From contig JAKPGA010000051.1 of assembly GCA_029551145.1 (NCBI GenBank), forward strand, positions 1 to 33,562: a DNA stretch of 33,562 nt, written 5' to 3'. Position 1 is the stretch's first letter. Every line of letters starts with the position of its first letter. Source of the stretch: Thermotogota bacterium (GTDB lineage Bacteria > Thermotogota > Thermotogae > Thermotogales > DSM-5069). Position numbers and translations under genes: made by a program. Of the stretch, positions 16,566 through 25,623 are shown piece by piece. The notes under the pieces are model-generated. The model was not told the DNA's origin and made no database searches. It saw only the letters and a program-made list of their open reading frames with translations.

Positions 16566-17771
16566 ATGAACCTTGGGCAAAGAAAAATCGACTGGGTTAG
16601 CAGATATATGCCGTTGCTGAATTCCATAGAGGCAGAGTATGCCTCAAGGAAACCGTTGAGCGGGTTTAGAGTCGGCATGTCAATTCATCTTGAGGCGAAG
16701 ACAGCCTATCTGGCTCTGTTGATAAAAGAACTCGGCGCAGAGGTGTTTATCACTGGAAGCAATCCTTTGAGCACACAGGACGATGTGGCAGAGGCACTCA
16801 GAGAAAATGGGTTGAATGTTTTTGCAAAACACACAAGTGATGAGGCTGTTTACATGAGTGGGATTTACTCAGTTCTTGAAGCAAAACCAAACCTGATACT
16901 CGATGACGGTGCCGATCTCACGGTTACGGCCCACACGCAAATGCCACAGATTTTGCAGACTCTGAGGGGAGTGACCGAAGAGACAACGACCGGCTTGAGA
17001 AGGCTGCGTGCTTTGCACAATCAAGGAAAACTGAGAGTTCCTGTTATCGCAGTGAATGATGCATTCACGAAACACCTTTTCGACAACCGTTATGGTACTG
17101 GTCAGTCTACCTGGGACAGTATTATGAGAAACACAAATCTTTCGATCGCTGGCAAAACTGTCGTTGTTGCTGGATACGGTTGGTGTGGTAAAGGTGTGGC
17201 AATGAGGGCAAGAGGACTCGGTGCAAGAGTTATTGTCACCGAAGTTGATGCCATAAAGGCTCTTGAAGCAGTCATGGATGGCTTTGAAGTGATGCAGATG
17301 AAAGACGCTGCGATTGTAGGAGATATCTTTGTCACAGTGACGGGTAACACATCTGTGATATCTGTCGAAGAGTTCATGCAGATGAAAGATGGGGCAATTC
17401 TTGCCAATTCAGGGCATTTCAATGTTGAAATAGACGTCAAAGCGCTGCAGCATCTATCCGTTGAGAAATTCCAGGCGCGTCCAAATGTTGAAGGCTATGT
17501 TCTGCCAAACGGCAGAACGGTTTTTCTGCTCGCAGAAGGAAGGCTCGTAAACTTGGCTGCCGCAGATGGTCATCCCGTAGAGATAATGGACCTTTCATTT
17601 GCGGTACAGGCTATGTCTTTGATCTATCTATCGGCGAATCTTCTTGAACCCGATGTTTACCCTGTTCCAGCACAAATAGATGAGAAAGTTGCCAAGATGA
17701 AGCTGCAAGCAATGAATATAAAGATCGATGAATTATCGGTTGAACAGAAAAGATATCTCGAAAGCTACTGA
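16566..17771 (+). CDS. ahcY: S-adenosylhomocysteine hydrolase
   Basis: 401 aa, ATG after a GAGGTGATC site. It cleaves S-adenosylhomocysteine to adenosine and homocysteine, clearing the inhibitor of methyltransferases. Visible residues are D114 in LDDGADLT, the catalytic Glu in GVTEETTTG (E138/E139), K169 and D173 in NDAFTKHLFDN, and the NAD-binding loop GYGWCGKG (203-210). The eukaryotic YGCRxSL loop is YGTGQST here, and the C-terminus stops at LESY with no KPDHYRY tail. Both match the short archaeal/Thermotoga type (about 400 aa against 430-470). Tightly packed between the DUF362 gene and mmtA. Confidence 0.97.
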   Translation: MNLGQRKIDWVSRYMPLLNSIEAEYASRKPLSGFRVGMSIHLEAKTAYLALLIKELGAEVFITGSNPLSTQDDVAEALRENGLNVFAKHTSDEAVYMSGIYSVLEAKPNLILDDGADLTVTAHTQMPQILQTLRGVTEETTTGLRRLRALHNQGKLRVPVIAVNDAFTKHLFDNRYGTGQSTWDSIMRNTNLSIAGKTVVVAGYGWCGKGVAMRARGLGARVIVTEVDAIKALEAVMDGFEVMQMKDAAIVGDIFVTVTGNTSVISVEEFMQMKDGAILANSGHFNVEIDVKALQHLSVEKFQARPNVEGYVLPNGRTVFLLAEGRLVNLAAADGHPVEIMDLSFAVQAMSLIYLSANLLEPDVYPVPAQIDEKVAKMKLQAMNIKIDELSVEQKRYLESY

Positions 17772-17782
17772 GGAGGTAGAAG

Positions 17783-19768
17783 ATGATCGAGAAGGTATCA
17801 ATAAAACCCAGGAAAAACCCAGACTACTGTATTCCAAAGGCATGGTTGTTCGAAAAATACGACGGTCCTGCAAGATTTGAAAATGATAGAGTTTTTGTGG
17901 AACCATCAAGGTATTTCGAATCGATAATTGAATGGATCTTAGAAAAAAAAGAGAAAAACATTGATTACAACAAATCTTTGAGCCTACACAGAGGCGTGAA
18001 AGATCGCAATTGGGTGAGAAGTGCGGTTATATATTCTTCACTCGCCAGAAGCACTGTGGCATACAACCACAAGGGATTTGGAAGATTTGAATCAGATGAT
18101 ATCTTGGGATACCGTGAGAGTGGAACATTCTTGAAAATGATCGCCCTTTTGCCTCACCTTGTGAAGCTTGGTGTGAATGTTTTGTACCTTCTTCCTGTGA
18201 CTCAGAGCAGCCAGATGTTCAAAAAGGGTGAGATAGGTTCGCCTTATTCTGTGAAGGATTTTTTGAAAATAGATCAAAGCTACCATGACCCTCTGCTTGA
18301 AGGCTGGGTGGTTGAAGATGAGCTTGCAGCTCTTGTTGAAGCCTGCCATATACTCGGCATAAGGGTGGTACTTGATTTCATCCCAAGAACTTCTGCCAGA
18401 GATTGCAATCTGATCATGGAGCATCCAGACTGGTTCTATTGGATAAAAATCGATGAGTTGGCGAGTTATAGACCGCCGCAGATTGAAGGACTCGGTTTCT
18501 GCCAGCCCGATTTTGAAAATATGAAAAAAATATACGACAGAAAACAGGTGAAGGATCACCTTGGAAAGTTCTCCTTCGATCCGAAAACGGTGGACCCGCA
18601 CAAATGGGAGAAGATAGTACAAGAGTCAACGGAAGAAAACTTCATGTACAACATAATAAAGTATTTTGGTTTGGTCACTGCACCAGGTTTTTCAGATTGG
18701 ATTAATGATTCGCAACCCACTTGGGACGACGTGACCTTCTTGAGGCTCTATCTCGATCATCCAGCGACCGCTGAAGGAAAAATCCGCAACGACCAGCCGC
18801 CATATGTTTTGTTTGATGTGATCAAGGCAAGCCGTTTTCCAGGTAAACTGCAGAACAAAGAACTGTGGAACTATATTGCTTCTGTGATCCCGCATTTTCA
18901 GAGAAAATTCGGTATCGATGGCATAAGACTTGATATGGGACACGCACTACCAGATGAACTTGAACAGATGATCATCGAAAATGCGAGGGACTATGATCCA
19001 TCTTTTGCCTTTTTTGCCGAAGAACTCGAGATGCACAGGGCCAAGGAAGCAAAGGACGCAGGGTATGATTTGATAATCGGGAACAGCTGGTGGATGCTTC
19101 CAAGAGTTCACGAGAAGACCTATGAGTTTGTTCAATCTGTAGCTGCAAATAGCGAGCTTCCTTTCATTGCGTCTGCGGAGACACCAGATACACCAAGAAT
19201 CGCATACAGAGAAGGTGGAAAGTTCAAATACCTGGTGCCATTTCTGTGTGCTTTTGTACCCAACGGTGTTCTGATGATAAATTCTGGTCAAGAGATTGAG
19301 GAAACTCAACCAATGAACCTTGGGCTTGACAACGACGCCTGCGGCAGATTCACACTTGGTTGTGAAGAGGAGTTTCAAGGTAAACTTGCCTTTTTTGATC
19401 ACTATGCGTTGCATTGGAAAGACTCGGATTTGCTGAGCTTCCTGTCTGAAGTTGTTCGACTGAGAACACAGTTTTTGAATCTTATCGTAAATGGCTTGTA
19501 TAAACCGGTTTATCTTTCTTGGCAGGACGGCAAGACAGCCAATATCTCTTATTGGGGAGATGGTGAGGCAATCGTGGTTATCGCCAACCTTGACGAGCAA
19601 CAAAGAGAGGTCTCGGTAGAACTTGAAAAGACTTATGGAAGAGCTCTCGATGTTGAGAGTGTAAAGACATGGCACAACTCAGACTGGAAAGAAGTGGTAC
19701 CCGCAAAAACTCTGAACTGCAAATTGAAGGGCTATGATTTTACTCTGTACAAAATTGACTTCAAATAG
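17783..19768 (+). CDS. mmtA: Maltosyltransferase (GH13), maltodextrin disproportionation
   Basis: 661 aa, very similar along its whole length to my recollection of the Thermotoga maritima maltosyltransferase (about 640 aa), which moves maltosyl units between alpha-1,4-glucans. Shared stretches include SLARSTVAYNHKG, ACHILGIRVVLDFIPRT, PTWDDVTFLRLYLDHP and GQEIEETQPMNLGLD. GH13 catalytic residues are the nucleophile D384 (GIRLDMGHALP), acid/base E413 (FFAEELEMH) and the transition-state Asp D469 (SAETPDTPRIA). A small C-terminal beta domain ends the protein. No signal peptide, so cytoplasmic. ATG at 17783 follows GAGGAGG. It lies in an operon with ahcY and the ATPase gene rather than with sugar transport genes. 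Confidence 0.93.
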   Translation: MIEKVSIKPRKNPDYCIPKAWLFEKYDGPARFENDRVFVEPSRYFESIIEWILEKKEKNIDYNKSLSLHRGVKDRNWVRSAVIYSSLARSTVAYNHKGFGRFESDDILGYRESGTFLKMIALLPHLVKLGVNVLYLLPVTQSSQMFKKGEIGSPYSVKDFLKIDQSYHDPLLEGWVVEDELAALVEACHILGIRVVLDFIPRTSARDCNLIMEHPDWFYWIKIDELASYRPPQIEGLGFCQPDFENMKKIYDRKQVKDHLGKFSFDPKTVDPHKWEKIVQESTEENFMYNIIKYFGLVTAPGFSDWINDSQPTWDDVTFLRLYLDHPATAEGKIRNDQPPYVLFDVIKASRFPGKLQNKELWNYIASVIPHFQRKFGIDGIRLDMGHALPDELEQMIIENARDYDPSFAFFAEELEMHRAKEAKDAGYDLIIGNSWWMLPRVHEKTYEFVQSVAANSELPFIASAETPDTPRIAYREGGKFKYLVPFLCAFVPNGVLMINSGQEIEETQPMNLGLDNDACGRFTLGCEEEFQGKLAFFDHYALHWKDSDLLSFLSEVVRLRTQFLNLIVNGLYKPVYLSWQDGKTANISYWGDGEAIVVIANLDEQQREVSVELEKTYGRALDVESVKTWHNSDWKEVVPAKTLNCKLKGYDFTLYKIDFK

Positions 19769-19779
19769 GTGGTGGTCAT

Positions 19780-20403
19780 GTGAAAAAGATCTATCTGATA
19801 GGTCTGAAGTTATTTGATTCAAAGGATGCAGAGTTTCCTTTACAGTACGAACAGGTGACAAATGTGAAAAAGCAAATCTTTCATGAATTTCTTCGTTTTG
19901 ATGCCGATGAACATGTTGCGATAGATCTTTTCGGTGATCTCGCTCTGCCAGATCAAATCCTACAATTTCTTTCGATTGCGCCACGGGACTTAAAGATCAG
20001 CCAAAATGATGGCATTTTGATAGGACTAAAGTTACCCAATGTAGAGCTGGTGGATGAAAGATTAGAGACAGAGATCTCTTCAAATCCCGTTTTGACTGAA
20101 AGACCTGTCTTTCTTCTGATAGAAGATGATAAGCAGCGGATTGTTGAGAGCTCAGCCAAAGGTGTTGTTCCCAAGTTGCTTGAAGATGATGAGAATCTGG
20201 AAGACGGAACAGTTGGATATGTCGCGGGATTTGTGACGAACTCCGAAGCAGAGCGAGTACGACTCTTTGACAAGAAGGTCGCCTTTGTATGTAGAGATCC
20301 CAAGGACTCATTTGAAAAAAGGATGGGTGAGAAGCTCTCAAAGCAGGCTATTTGTTCTTTGATCCATTTGATAGATTTCTGTGAGGTTGATAGATTTCTG
20401 TGA
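19780..20403 (+). CDS. Unrecognised 207-aa protein preceding the SMC-like ATPase
   Basis: I do not recognise the family. It is soluble, with no signal peptide or membrane segment, rich in Leu, Asp, Glu and Lys. The start is GTG 19780 after AGGTGGTGG, 12 nt past mmtA. No catalytic motif stands out; the metallophosphoesterase signatures (DxH, GDxxD, GNHD) expected of a YhaO or SbcD partner are absent. The N-terminus MKKIYLIGLKLFD is a beta strand that only loosely recalls the first strand of those nucleases. The C-terminus is altered by a 19-bp tandem duplication, which changes the last residues to VDRFL; without it the protein would end one Gly after LIDFCE. Being just upstream of the ATPase suggests a shared function. 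Confidence 0.7.
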   Translation: MKKIYLIGLKLFDSKDAEFPLQYEQVTNVKKQIFHEFLRFDADEHVAIDLFGDLALPDQILQFLSIAPRDLKISQNDGILIGLKLPNVELVDERLETEISSNPVLTERPVFLLIEDDKQRIVESSAKGVVPKLLEDDENLEDGTVGYVAGFVTNSEAERVRLFDKKVAFVCRDPKDSFEKRMGEKLSKQAICSLIHLIDFCEVDRFL

Positions 20404-20405
20404 GG
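20368..20405 (+). repeat. 19-bp perfect tandem duplication at a gene junction
   Basis: The unit TTGATAGATTTCTGTGAGG occurs at 20368-20386 and again at 20387-20405. Because 19 is not a multiple of three, the second copy is read in another frame; it ends the 207-aa gene with TGA at 20401. It also duplicates the TGTGAGG that serves as ribosome site of the next gene. Confidence 0.95.
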
Positions 20406-20406
20406 G

Positions 20407-22932
20407 GTGAGGGTTCTGAAGATAAAATCTGTGAAAATAAGAGGCTTTGGAAAGTTCCACAACTATCAAGCTACATTCACAGATGGGGTGAATATCGTTT
20501 TTGGACCAAACGAGTCTGGCAAGACTACGCTCTATAGGTTCATGGTCTCAGCCCTTGGTGGGCTTACTGAAGATGAACTATCTCGTTACAAACCCTGGGA
20601 TTTTGATGAGTTCGGTGGGTCTTTGATCATCGAAGGAACGGCAGAAGAAGAGATAACCTTCCAGAAGCCTGTTTTAGACAGAAGATACGTAGAGTCAATC
20701 GGACTGCTTTCAGACGAAGAAGATGTGGTTGAACTTCTAAAAACGGACGAGACTGTGATAGCAAGACTCAAAAAGAAGATGGCTCAGCTTGAAGAAGCCG
20801 AAAGAATATCAACTCTGTTGAGAAGACTGCCGGAGTTCGAAGAAAGGTTGCTACAAATCGAAAAGGGCATCGATGAACAAATCAAGTCTTTGGAAGAACA
20901 GATAAACGATTTCAAAGACAATAGGCACAGACTTTTTGCACTCGTCAGGGAAAAATCAAAGATGGAGAACACTATGAAAGATCTCGCAAGCCAGAGAGAA
21001 AGATTGCTTGCTCATTTAGAAGAAATCAATCTGAAGATGACAGAGCAGATCGAGAAGATCGGTGATGAACTGGACAGGAAATTGAGAGAATTGACGCAGG
21101 AATTGGATCTTGAAAAGCAGCTTCCCATAATCGATGCTGAGAGTTACACAGAGATCGTTCAACTTCACCAAAAGATTGAAAGTGCCCAGCAGAGATCTGA
21201 GCAACTCAAAAACAAAGTTCAAGAGTTGTCACAGAAACGCTTAGAAATAGAGAAGCAGATAAATGAAATGAAAGGTGAACTTGGTTGGCAGGAGGATATC
21301 GAGAAGATTAGACTGAGGATAAAGAACTTCGAGTTGAGTTATAGAATTTTGGAGGACAAACTGGAACAACTTGAAAAACACAAGGCGAGATACCGTCAGA
21401 ACTGGGAAATATTCAAACGTGAAGGAGATAGAATTCTTCGTTCTCTTGAATCGGAAATACCCACTTCCATAGAACTTGAAATGAAGCAGTTGAACAACAA
21501 ACTGCAGTATACCGAAAGCGAGATTTCAAAGCACAGGAGTCGCGCGAAGTTGGAACGCATTCTGAGCCTGGTGACCCTTGTTTTTTCAGCGATCGCAGTT
21601 GGCTTAGGACTGCTTGTGAATCCCATGTGGTTTTACACGGCGGCGGTTGCAGGCTCAGCCTCCGGCGTTCTGTTTTTTGTCTTCAGCAGGACTATGAAAA
21701 AACTGGAAGAAGAAGATGAACAAAGAATAAAACTCCAACTTGAATTTCGTTCGGTCGAAAAGAAAAAACAAGCGGCGGTCCAGCGCGTTCTGAGTACCTT
21801 TGGTGTAAACAGTTTAGAAGAGTTGAAAGAGTCTTACGAGGAATATGTGAAGTGGTTAAATGAAAGTCAACAGATGGAAAAGCTGAAGGAGAGGCTTTCC
21901 ATAGAGGAGGGCTCTCTTGTCAGTGAACTTCACAGATTTGGTGCAAGAGATATAAAAGATGTGCCAAGTTTGGTTTTGAGACTGAATGAACTTGTCGAAA
22001 ATATTGAAAGAAAACAGATGGAATACTTTCTGATCCAGCAATCCATCGAGCAGACCAAAGGTGATCTTGAAAAGACAAGGGAGGATCTCTCAAGTATAGA
22101 ACTTCTGCTCTCTTCGAAATTGAGCGCTTTTAGAGCAAAAGATATGCGGCAACTTCAACTGGCATTCGAGAGAAATTCGAAAATAGAACAGCTTCAGCAC
22201 AGAATGGATCAACTGCTAAGAGTTAAAGAAGCCTTTGAGCAGAGAAACCTTATAGTTCTGGCGCAGGATTATCCACAGCTGGCAGATCTTATGAATCAAA
22301 AGAAGGATTTGCAGGATCATTTATCGGATCTATCAAAGCAACAAGAAGATCTGGAACAGAATATGAGAAGACTGCAGGAACAGATCACAAAAACCGATCT
22401 TACCTGTGATATAACATCTCAGATAAACAAACTGTCACTGAAAAAACTGGAAAAACAGGCATATTCAAAACAAAGAAACCAACTGACACAGGTAAAAGAG
22501 TTATTAGAAAATGAATTAGATCAACTAACGGGAAACTATGTCGAGAGATTCTCAAGATTGTTGAAGGATCTGTTCAGCAGATTCACTGAATTGTCAGAAA
22601 ATATGCTCATTGAGCACGATCTGTCTGTCAGGTTTTTTGTCAGAAACCAGTTCTTGAATATGGCTGATTCACTCAGTCGGGCTACTCTGGATCAGCTTTC
22701 ACTCTGTTACAAAATAGCTCTCTACAACACCCTGCAACCTCAGGACCCTGTGCCATTGATCATAGACAACTTTCTCATAAGATTCGACGAAACCAGACTT
22801 GAAAGAGCCGCGCAGATACTCAAAGATGAATCAAAACAGAGGCAGGTCATAATTTTCACGAGCGATGAAAAACTCTTGAGAATCTTCGGAAGTGAACCTG
22901 TCCTTGTACTTGATACTGTCAGAGTACCATGA
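20407..22932 (+). CDS. SMC/RecN-like AAA ATPase with central transmembrane hairpin (YhaN type)
   Basis: 841 aa from GTG 20407; a CTG at 20416 is better spaced from GAGGGGTG and gives the typical start MKIKSVKIRGFGKF. Order: N-terminal ATPase lobe with Walker A GPNESGKTT (33-41); long coiled coil (about 110-380); two membrane segments (about 385-425); second coiled coil (430-720); C-terminal lobe with signature LSRATLDQLSLCYKIAL and Walker B PLIIDNFLIRFD (D787). The usual second acidic residue after the Walker B Asp is Asn788, so hydrolysis may be weak. This layout is that of Bacillus YhaN, a putative DNA-repair ATPase normally paired with the nuclease YhaO. No nuclease is adjacent here. The 3' end overlaps the convergent gene by 14 nt. 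Confidence 0.85.
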   Translation: MRVLKIKSVKIRGFGKFHNYQATFTDGVNIVFGPNESGKTTLYRFMVSALGGLTEDELSRYKPWDFDEFGGSLIIEGTAEEEITFQKPVLDRRYVESIGLLSDEEDVVELLKTDETVIARLKKKMAQLEEAERISTLLRRLPEFEERLLQIEKGIDEQIKSLEEQINDFKDNRHRLFALVREKSKMENTMKDLASQRERLLAHLEEINLKMTEQIEKIGDELDRKLRELTQELDLEKQLPIIDAESYTEIVQLHQKIESAQQRSEQLKNKVQELSQKRLEIEKQINEMKGELGWQEDIEKIRLRIKNFELSYRILEDKLEQLEKHKARYRQNWEIFKREGDRILRSLESEIPTSIELEMKQLNNKLQYTESEISKHRSRAKLERILSLVTLVFSAIAVGLGLLVNPMWFYTAAVAGSASGVLFFVFSRTMKKLEEEDEQRIKLQLEFRSVEKKKQAAVQRVLSTFGVNSLEELKESYEEYVKWLNESQQMEKLKERLSIEEGSLVSELHRFGARDIKDVPSLVLRLNELVENIERKQMEYFLIQQSIEQTKGDLEKTREDLSSIELLLSSKLSAFRAKDMRQLQLAFERNSKIEQLQHRMDQLLRVKEAFEQRNLIVLAQDYPQLADLMNQKKDLQDHLSDLSKQQEDLEQNMRRLQEQITKTDLTCDITSQINKLSLKKLEKQAYSKQRNQLTQVKELLENELDQLTGNYVERFSRLLKDLFSRFTELSENMLIEHDLSVRFFVRNQFLNMADSLSRATLDQLSLCYKIALYNTLQPQDPVPLIIDNFLIRFDETRLERAAQILKDESKQRQVIIFTSDEKLLRIFGSEPVLVLDTVRVP

Positions 22933-24559
22933 GTCGGTCTTTGCCAGATTTCTTTGCTATTTCAAGTGCCTTTAACGCATATTTCAAAACATCACGGTAA
23001 TCGCTACCGTGATCTGGGAAGATACCAATACCAGCACTGGCTGTAACATTGACGGTGTCTTCTATCTTTCTGATCTCATCGAGAATTCTATCTGTGATCT
23101 CGACTGCTTTGGATTTTGAGACATTTCTGAGCAGAATTGCAAATTCCTCTCCGCCATAGCGTGCAGCCACATCTGATTTTCTGGTTTTACTTTTCAGAAT
23201 GTCTGCTATCTTCTCTATGACCCTGTCGCCTGTTTCATGACCATATTTAGAATTTATCTTTGTCAGATCATCGATATCAATTATGACCACTGAAAAAGGC
23301 TGTTCTTTCTGGCACTCCAACTCAAGGATTCCGAGAAAAGCCGAGTGCGTGAGAAGCAACGTGTGTTGATCGTAAGGTTGTCGAACCACGATGTTTTGAT
23401 AAACTTCCGAGCGCTCGAGAAGTTTGTAAATCTGATTCGCTGCCAGTTCGATTATCTGAACATCTTCCAGTGACGGTCTTTTTCCATGTAAGGGCGCATC
23501 CACAGAAATATAGCCCACGACGTCTTGATTGGGGTTGTAGATCGGGACAATGAGCATGTCGTCAGGTTTCCACGCGTCTGGTTCATCAAAAAGATCTGAA
23601 TGAGAATTCAAGAGGGTTGCCACATACTCAGCTGGTAACTCCAGTGCACCTTGGGGGACAAAATAGGAATTGCTGACCTTGAATCGCTCTTGCATGAATC
23701 TGGAGATGTACTCTATTGGTGGTGGGTTTGATTTGAGCCTTTCAAATTCCCCTTGGCTCAGTCCGTGATGCGCTGCTCTGAATATTCTGCCGTTTTCTCT
23801 GTCCAGCACATTTATCAAAACGTACCTGTAACCACTGATCTGGCTGACCACTTCCGCAACTGTTGAAAGACTCTGCTGAATCGTACTCTTCTGCGAGATG
23901 GTATTTGCAAGATCTACCAAGACGGTGAGTTTTTGCCTGAACTGCTGAAGCTTTCTGTGCTGCGATTCATACAGTTTCATGGTGTTCTTAATAGAGAGAA
24001 TTCTCAAATACATCAACACGCCCATTGGGTAGATCAGTACCACAAGCACGGGAACCACTGAACCACCAAAGGTTGCAGCGATCGCCGTTATCAGTCCAAA
24101 AAAAGAAGCATAGACAAACTCATCGATACCTGTCTGGATTGACTCACCAAAGCTATATCTCAGAAACATGTACAAGAACACCACTAAGACGGCGAAAGAC
24201 ACAAAGCGCAGGTACGTTTCAGAGAAAAGTGATGTCACAATCATGCTGATTCCAGTTGTCACCAAAAATGTCAGCGCTTGGTATATTCTTTTTTTCAAAC
24301 CAATCCTTCGAATTTGCAGCAATCCTGCAAGGCCAACCAAGAATGGCGTGAATGTGTTTTGTGCGTAAAGCATATGTGGCAAAGCCGTGAAAAGGATCAT
24401 CATCGAATTCAGATTATCCGCAAAAAGCGAGGCAATAAAGAGGGCATACACTGCAAAAACAATGTCGACTACATCAGGTAGCCCAACTTTGTAGTAGAAT
24501 GCAACTATTAGGCTCAGGGTTATCAGCAATAACCACTTAAGCTTTCTCAGAAAGACCAC
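22919..24559 (-). CDS. Membrane diguanylate cyclase with GAF domain (GAF-GGDEF)
   Basis: 546 aa from GTG 24559. A CTG at 24550 lies 5 nt after AGGTGG and overlaps the upstream stop as CTGA, so it may be the real start. Order: about six membrane segments (8-188); coiled linker (about 190-215); GAF-like domain (about 215-385, with VPIYNPNQDVVGYISVDAP); GGDEF domain (about 395-546) with active GGEEF (469-473), DIDDLTKINSKYGHETGD, and an RKSD inhibitory site five residues before GGEEF. Expected to be a product-inhibited c-di-GMP synthase at the inner membrane. It is the last gene of the operon with Gfo and wecB, and converges on the SMC-like gene with 14 nt of overlap. Confidence 0.93.
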   Translation of the reverse strand: MVFLRKLKWLLLITLSLIVAFYYKVGLPDVVDIVFAVYALFIASLFADNLNSMMILFTALPHMLYAQNTFTPFLVGLAGLLQIRRIGLKKRIYQALTFLVTTGISMIVTSLFSETYLRFVSFAVLVVFLYMFLRYSFGESIQTGIDEFVYASFFGLITAIAATFGGSVVPVLVVLIYPMGVLMYLRILSIKNTMKLYESQHRKLQQFRQKLTVLVDLANTISQKSTIQQSLSTVAEVVSQISGYRYVLINVLDRENGRIFRAAHHGLSQGEFERLKSNPPPIEYISRFMQERFKVSNSYFVPQGALELPAEYVATLLNSHSDLFDEPDAWKPDDMLIVPIYNPNQDVVGYISVDAPLHGKRPSLEDVQIIELAANQIYKLLERSEVYQNIVVRQPYDQHTLLLTHSAFLGILELECQKEQPFSVVIIDIDDLTKINSKYGHETGDRVIEKIADILKSKTRKSDVAARYGGEEFAILLRNVSKSKAVEITDRILDEIRKIEDTVNVTASAGIGIFPDHGSDYRDVLKYALKALEIAKKSGKDRLMVL

Positions 24560-25623
24560 CTTTTCATTTGTTCGGTGGAAAAATCAACTGGCAGGTCCAC
24601 CCATCTGTTCTCCAAAGCGGATTTGTAAACACCTAAGATTATCTGCACGGCCTTCTGTCCCTCTTCACCTGTTACGTACGGATCACGGTTTTGCATTACA
24701 GACTCGCAGAAGTCCTTGTACAATGCCACGTGACCTTTCCCATAGACAGTGTCTGGGTCTGAAAGATTCATATATGGATGAGTCTCTTCGTTTGGAAACC
24801 TCCAGACCAGTATGCGATTGACCGCAAGTCCCCCTATCTTCACCGTTCCTTTTTCACCAAAGATCGAAAGCACTTCTTCTAAATTTCTATCGTAGATGTT
24901 CGAAGTACCCTCGATTATTCCTACGGAGCCCGATTCGAATTCGACTACCCCAATGCCAAGATCTTCTGATTCTATGTATGGATGATTCATATTCTTTATG
25001 AGCCCAAGAACTCTTCTTGGCTTACCACCCATCATCCACTGGAGCAGATCTATCCCGTGAATGCTCTGATTCATCAAAACTCCGCCATCCTGATCCCAAG
25101 TTCCACGCCATGATGCCTGCTTGTAATAATCTTGGTTTCTATTCCATCTCACACTTATCGTCCCATGGAATATCCTGCCGAACGCGTTGCTTTCCAACTT
25201 TTTTCTGAGTTCCTGTATCGGTGGATTGAATCTGTTTTGAAAACACACACCAAGTTTCAGGTTCCTTCTTCTTGCCACCGTTGTCATTTCGCTCATGTGA
25301 ACTGTGCTCAAGGCCATTGGTTTTTCGACAAGGACGTGTTTTCCATGGTCTAAGCAATCAAGAGTTATTTGATAATGTGTTCCGCTCGGAGTTGCTATTG
25401 CCACAAAATCTATATCGACCTCTTTGAGCATTTGTTTATAATCCGCATATACTTTCGGTCTGTAACCAAGACGCTCATTAATTTGATCAGCTGTTTTCTC
25501 GGCCTTCTCGATAACAAGATCACAGACCGATTCAACTCTGACAATCTGACTGTTTTCAACTATCGCTTCAACGTGTTTCGAAGAGATCCTTCCACACCCG
25601 ATCAGAGCCATTCTCAGCACCAT
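24547..25623 (-). CDS. Gfo/Idh/MocA-family NAD(P)-dependent oxidoreductase
   Basis: 358 aa, ATG 25623 after AGAGGTGAT, overlapping wecB by 10 nt. The Rossmann motif ALIGCGRISSKHVEAI is at the N-terminus, the cofactor/catalytic motif HVLVEKPMALS near residue 95-105, and the active-site helix NQSIHGIDLLQWMMGG near 185-200. Sequence and neighbour suggest a nucleotide-sugar dehydrogenase of the WlbA/WbpB kind (UDP-GlcNAc(A) 3-oxidation), which normally works with a DegT aminotransferase such as the one at 8574-9734. That pairing is inferred; other sugar or inositol substrates are possible. Confidence 0.9.
   Translation of the reverse strand: MVLRMALIGCGRISSKHVEAIVENSQIVRVESVCDLVIEKAEKTADQINERLGYRPKVYADYKQMLKEVDIDFVAIATPSGTHYQITLDCLDHGKHVLVEKPMALSTVHMSEMTTVARRRNLKLGVCFQNRFNPPIQELRKKLESNAFGRIFHGTISVRWNRNQDYYKQASWRGTWDQDGGVLMNQSIHGIDLLQWMMGGKPRRVLGLIKNMNHPYIESEDLGIGVVEFESGSVGIIEGTSNIYDRNLEEVLSIFGEKGTVKIGGLAVNRILVWRFPNEETHPYMNLSDPDTVYGKGHVALYKDFCESVMQNRDPYVTGEEGQKAVQIILGVYKSALENRWVDLPVDFSTEQMKRWSF

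Noticed and set aside
18947-19675. 242-aa minus-strand open frame
   Set aside because: Antisense to mmtA, whose catalytic residues are intact; long shadow frames are expected opposite strongly biased coding sequence.
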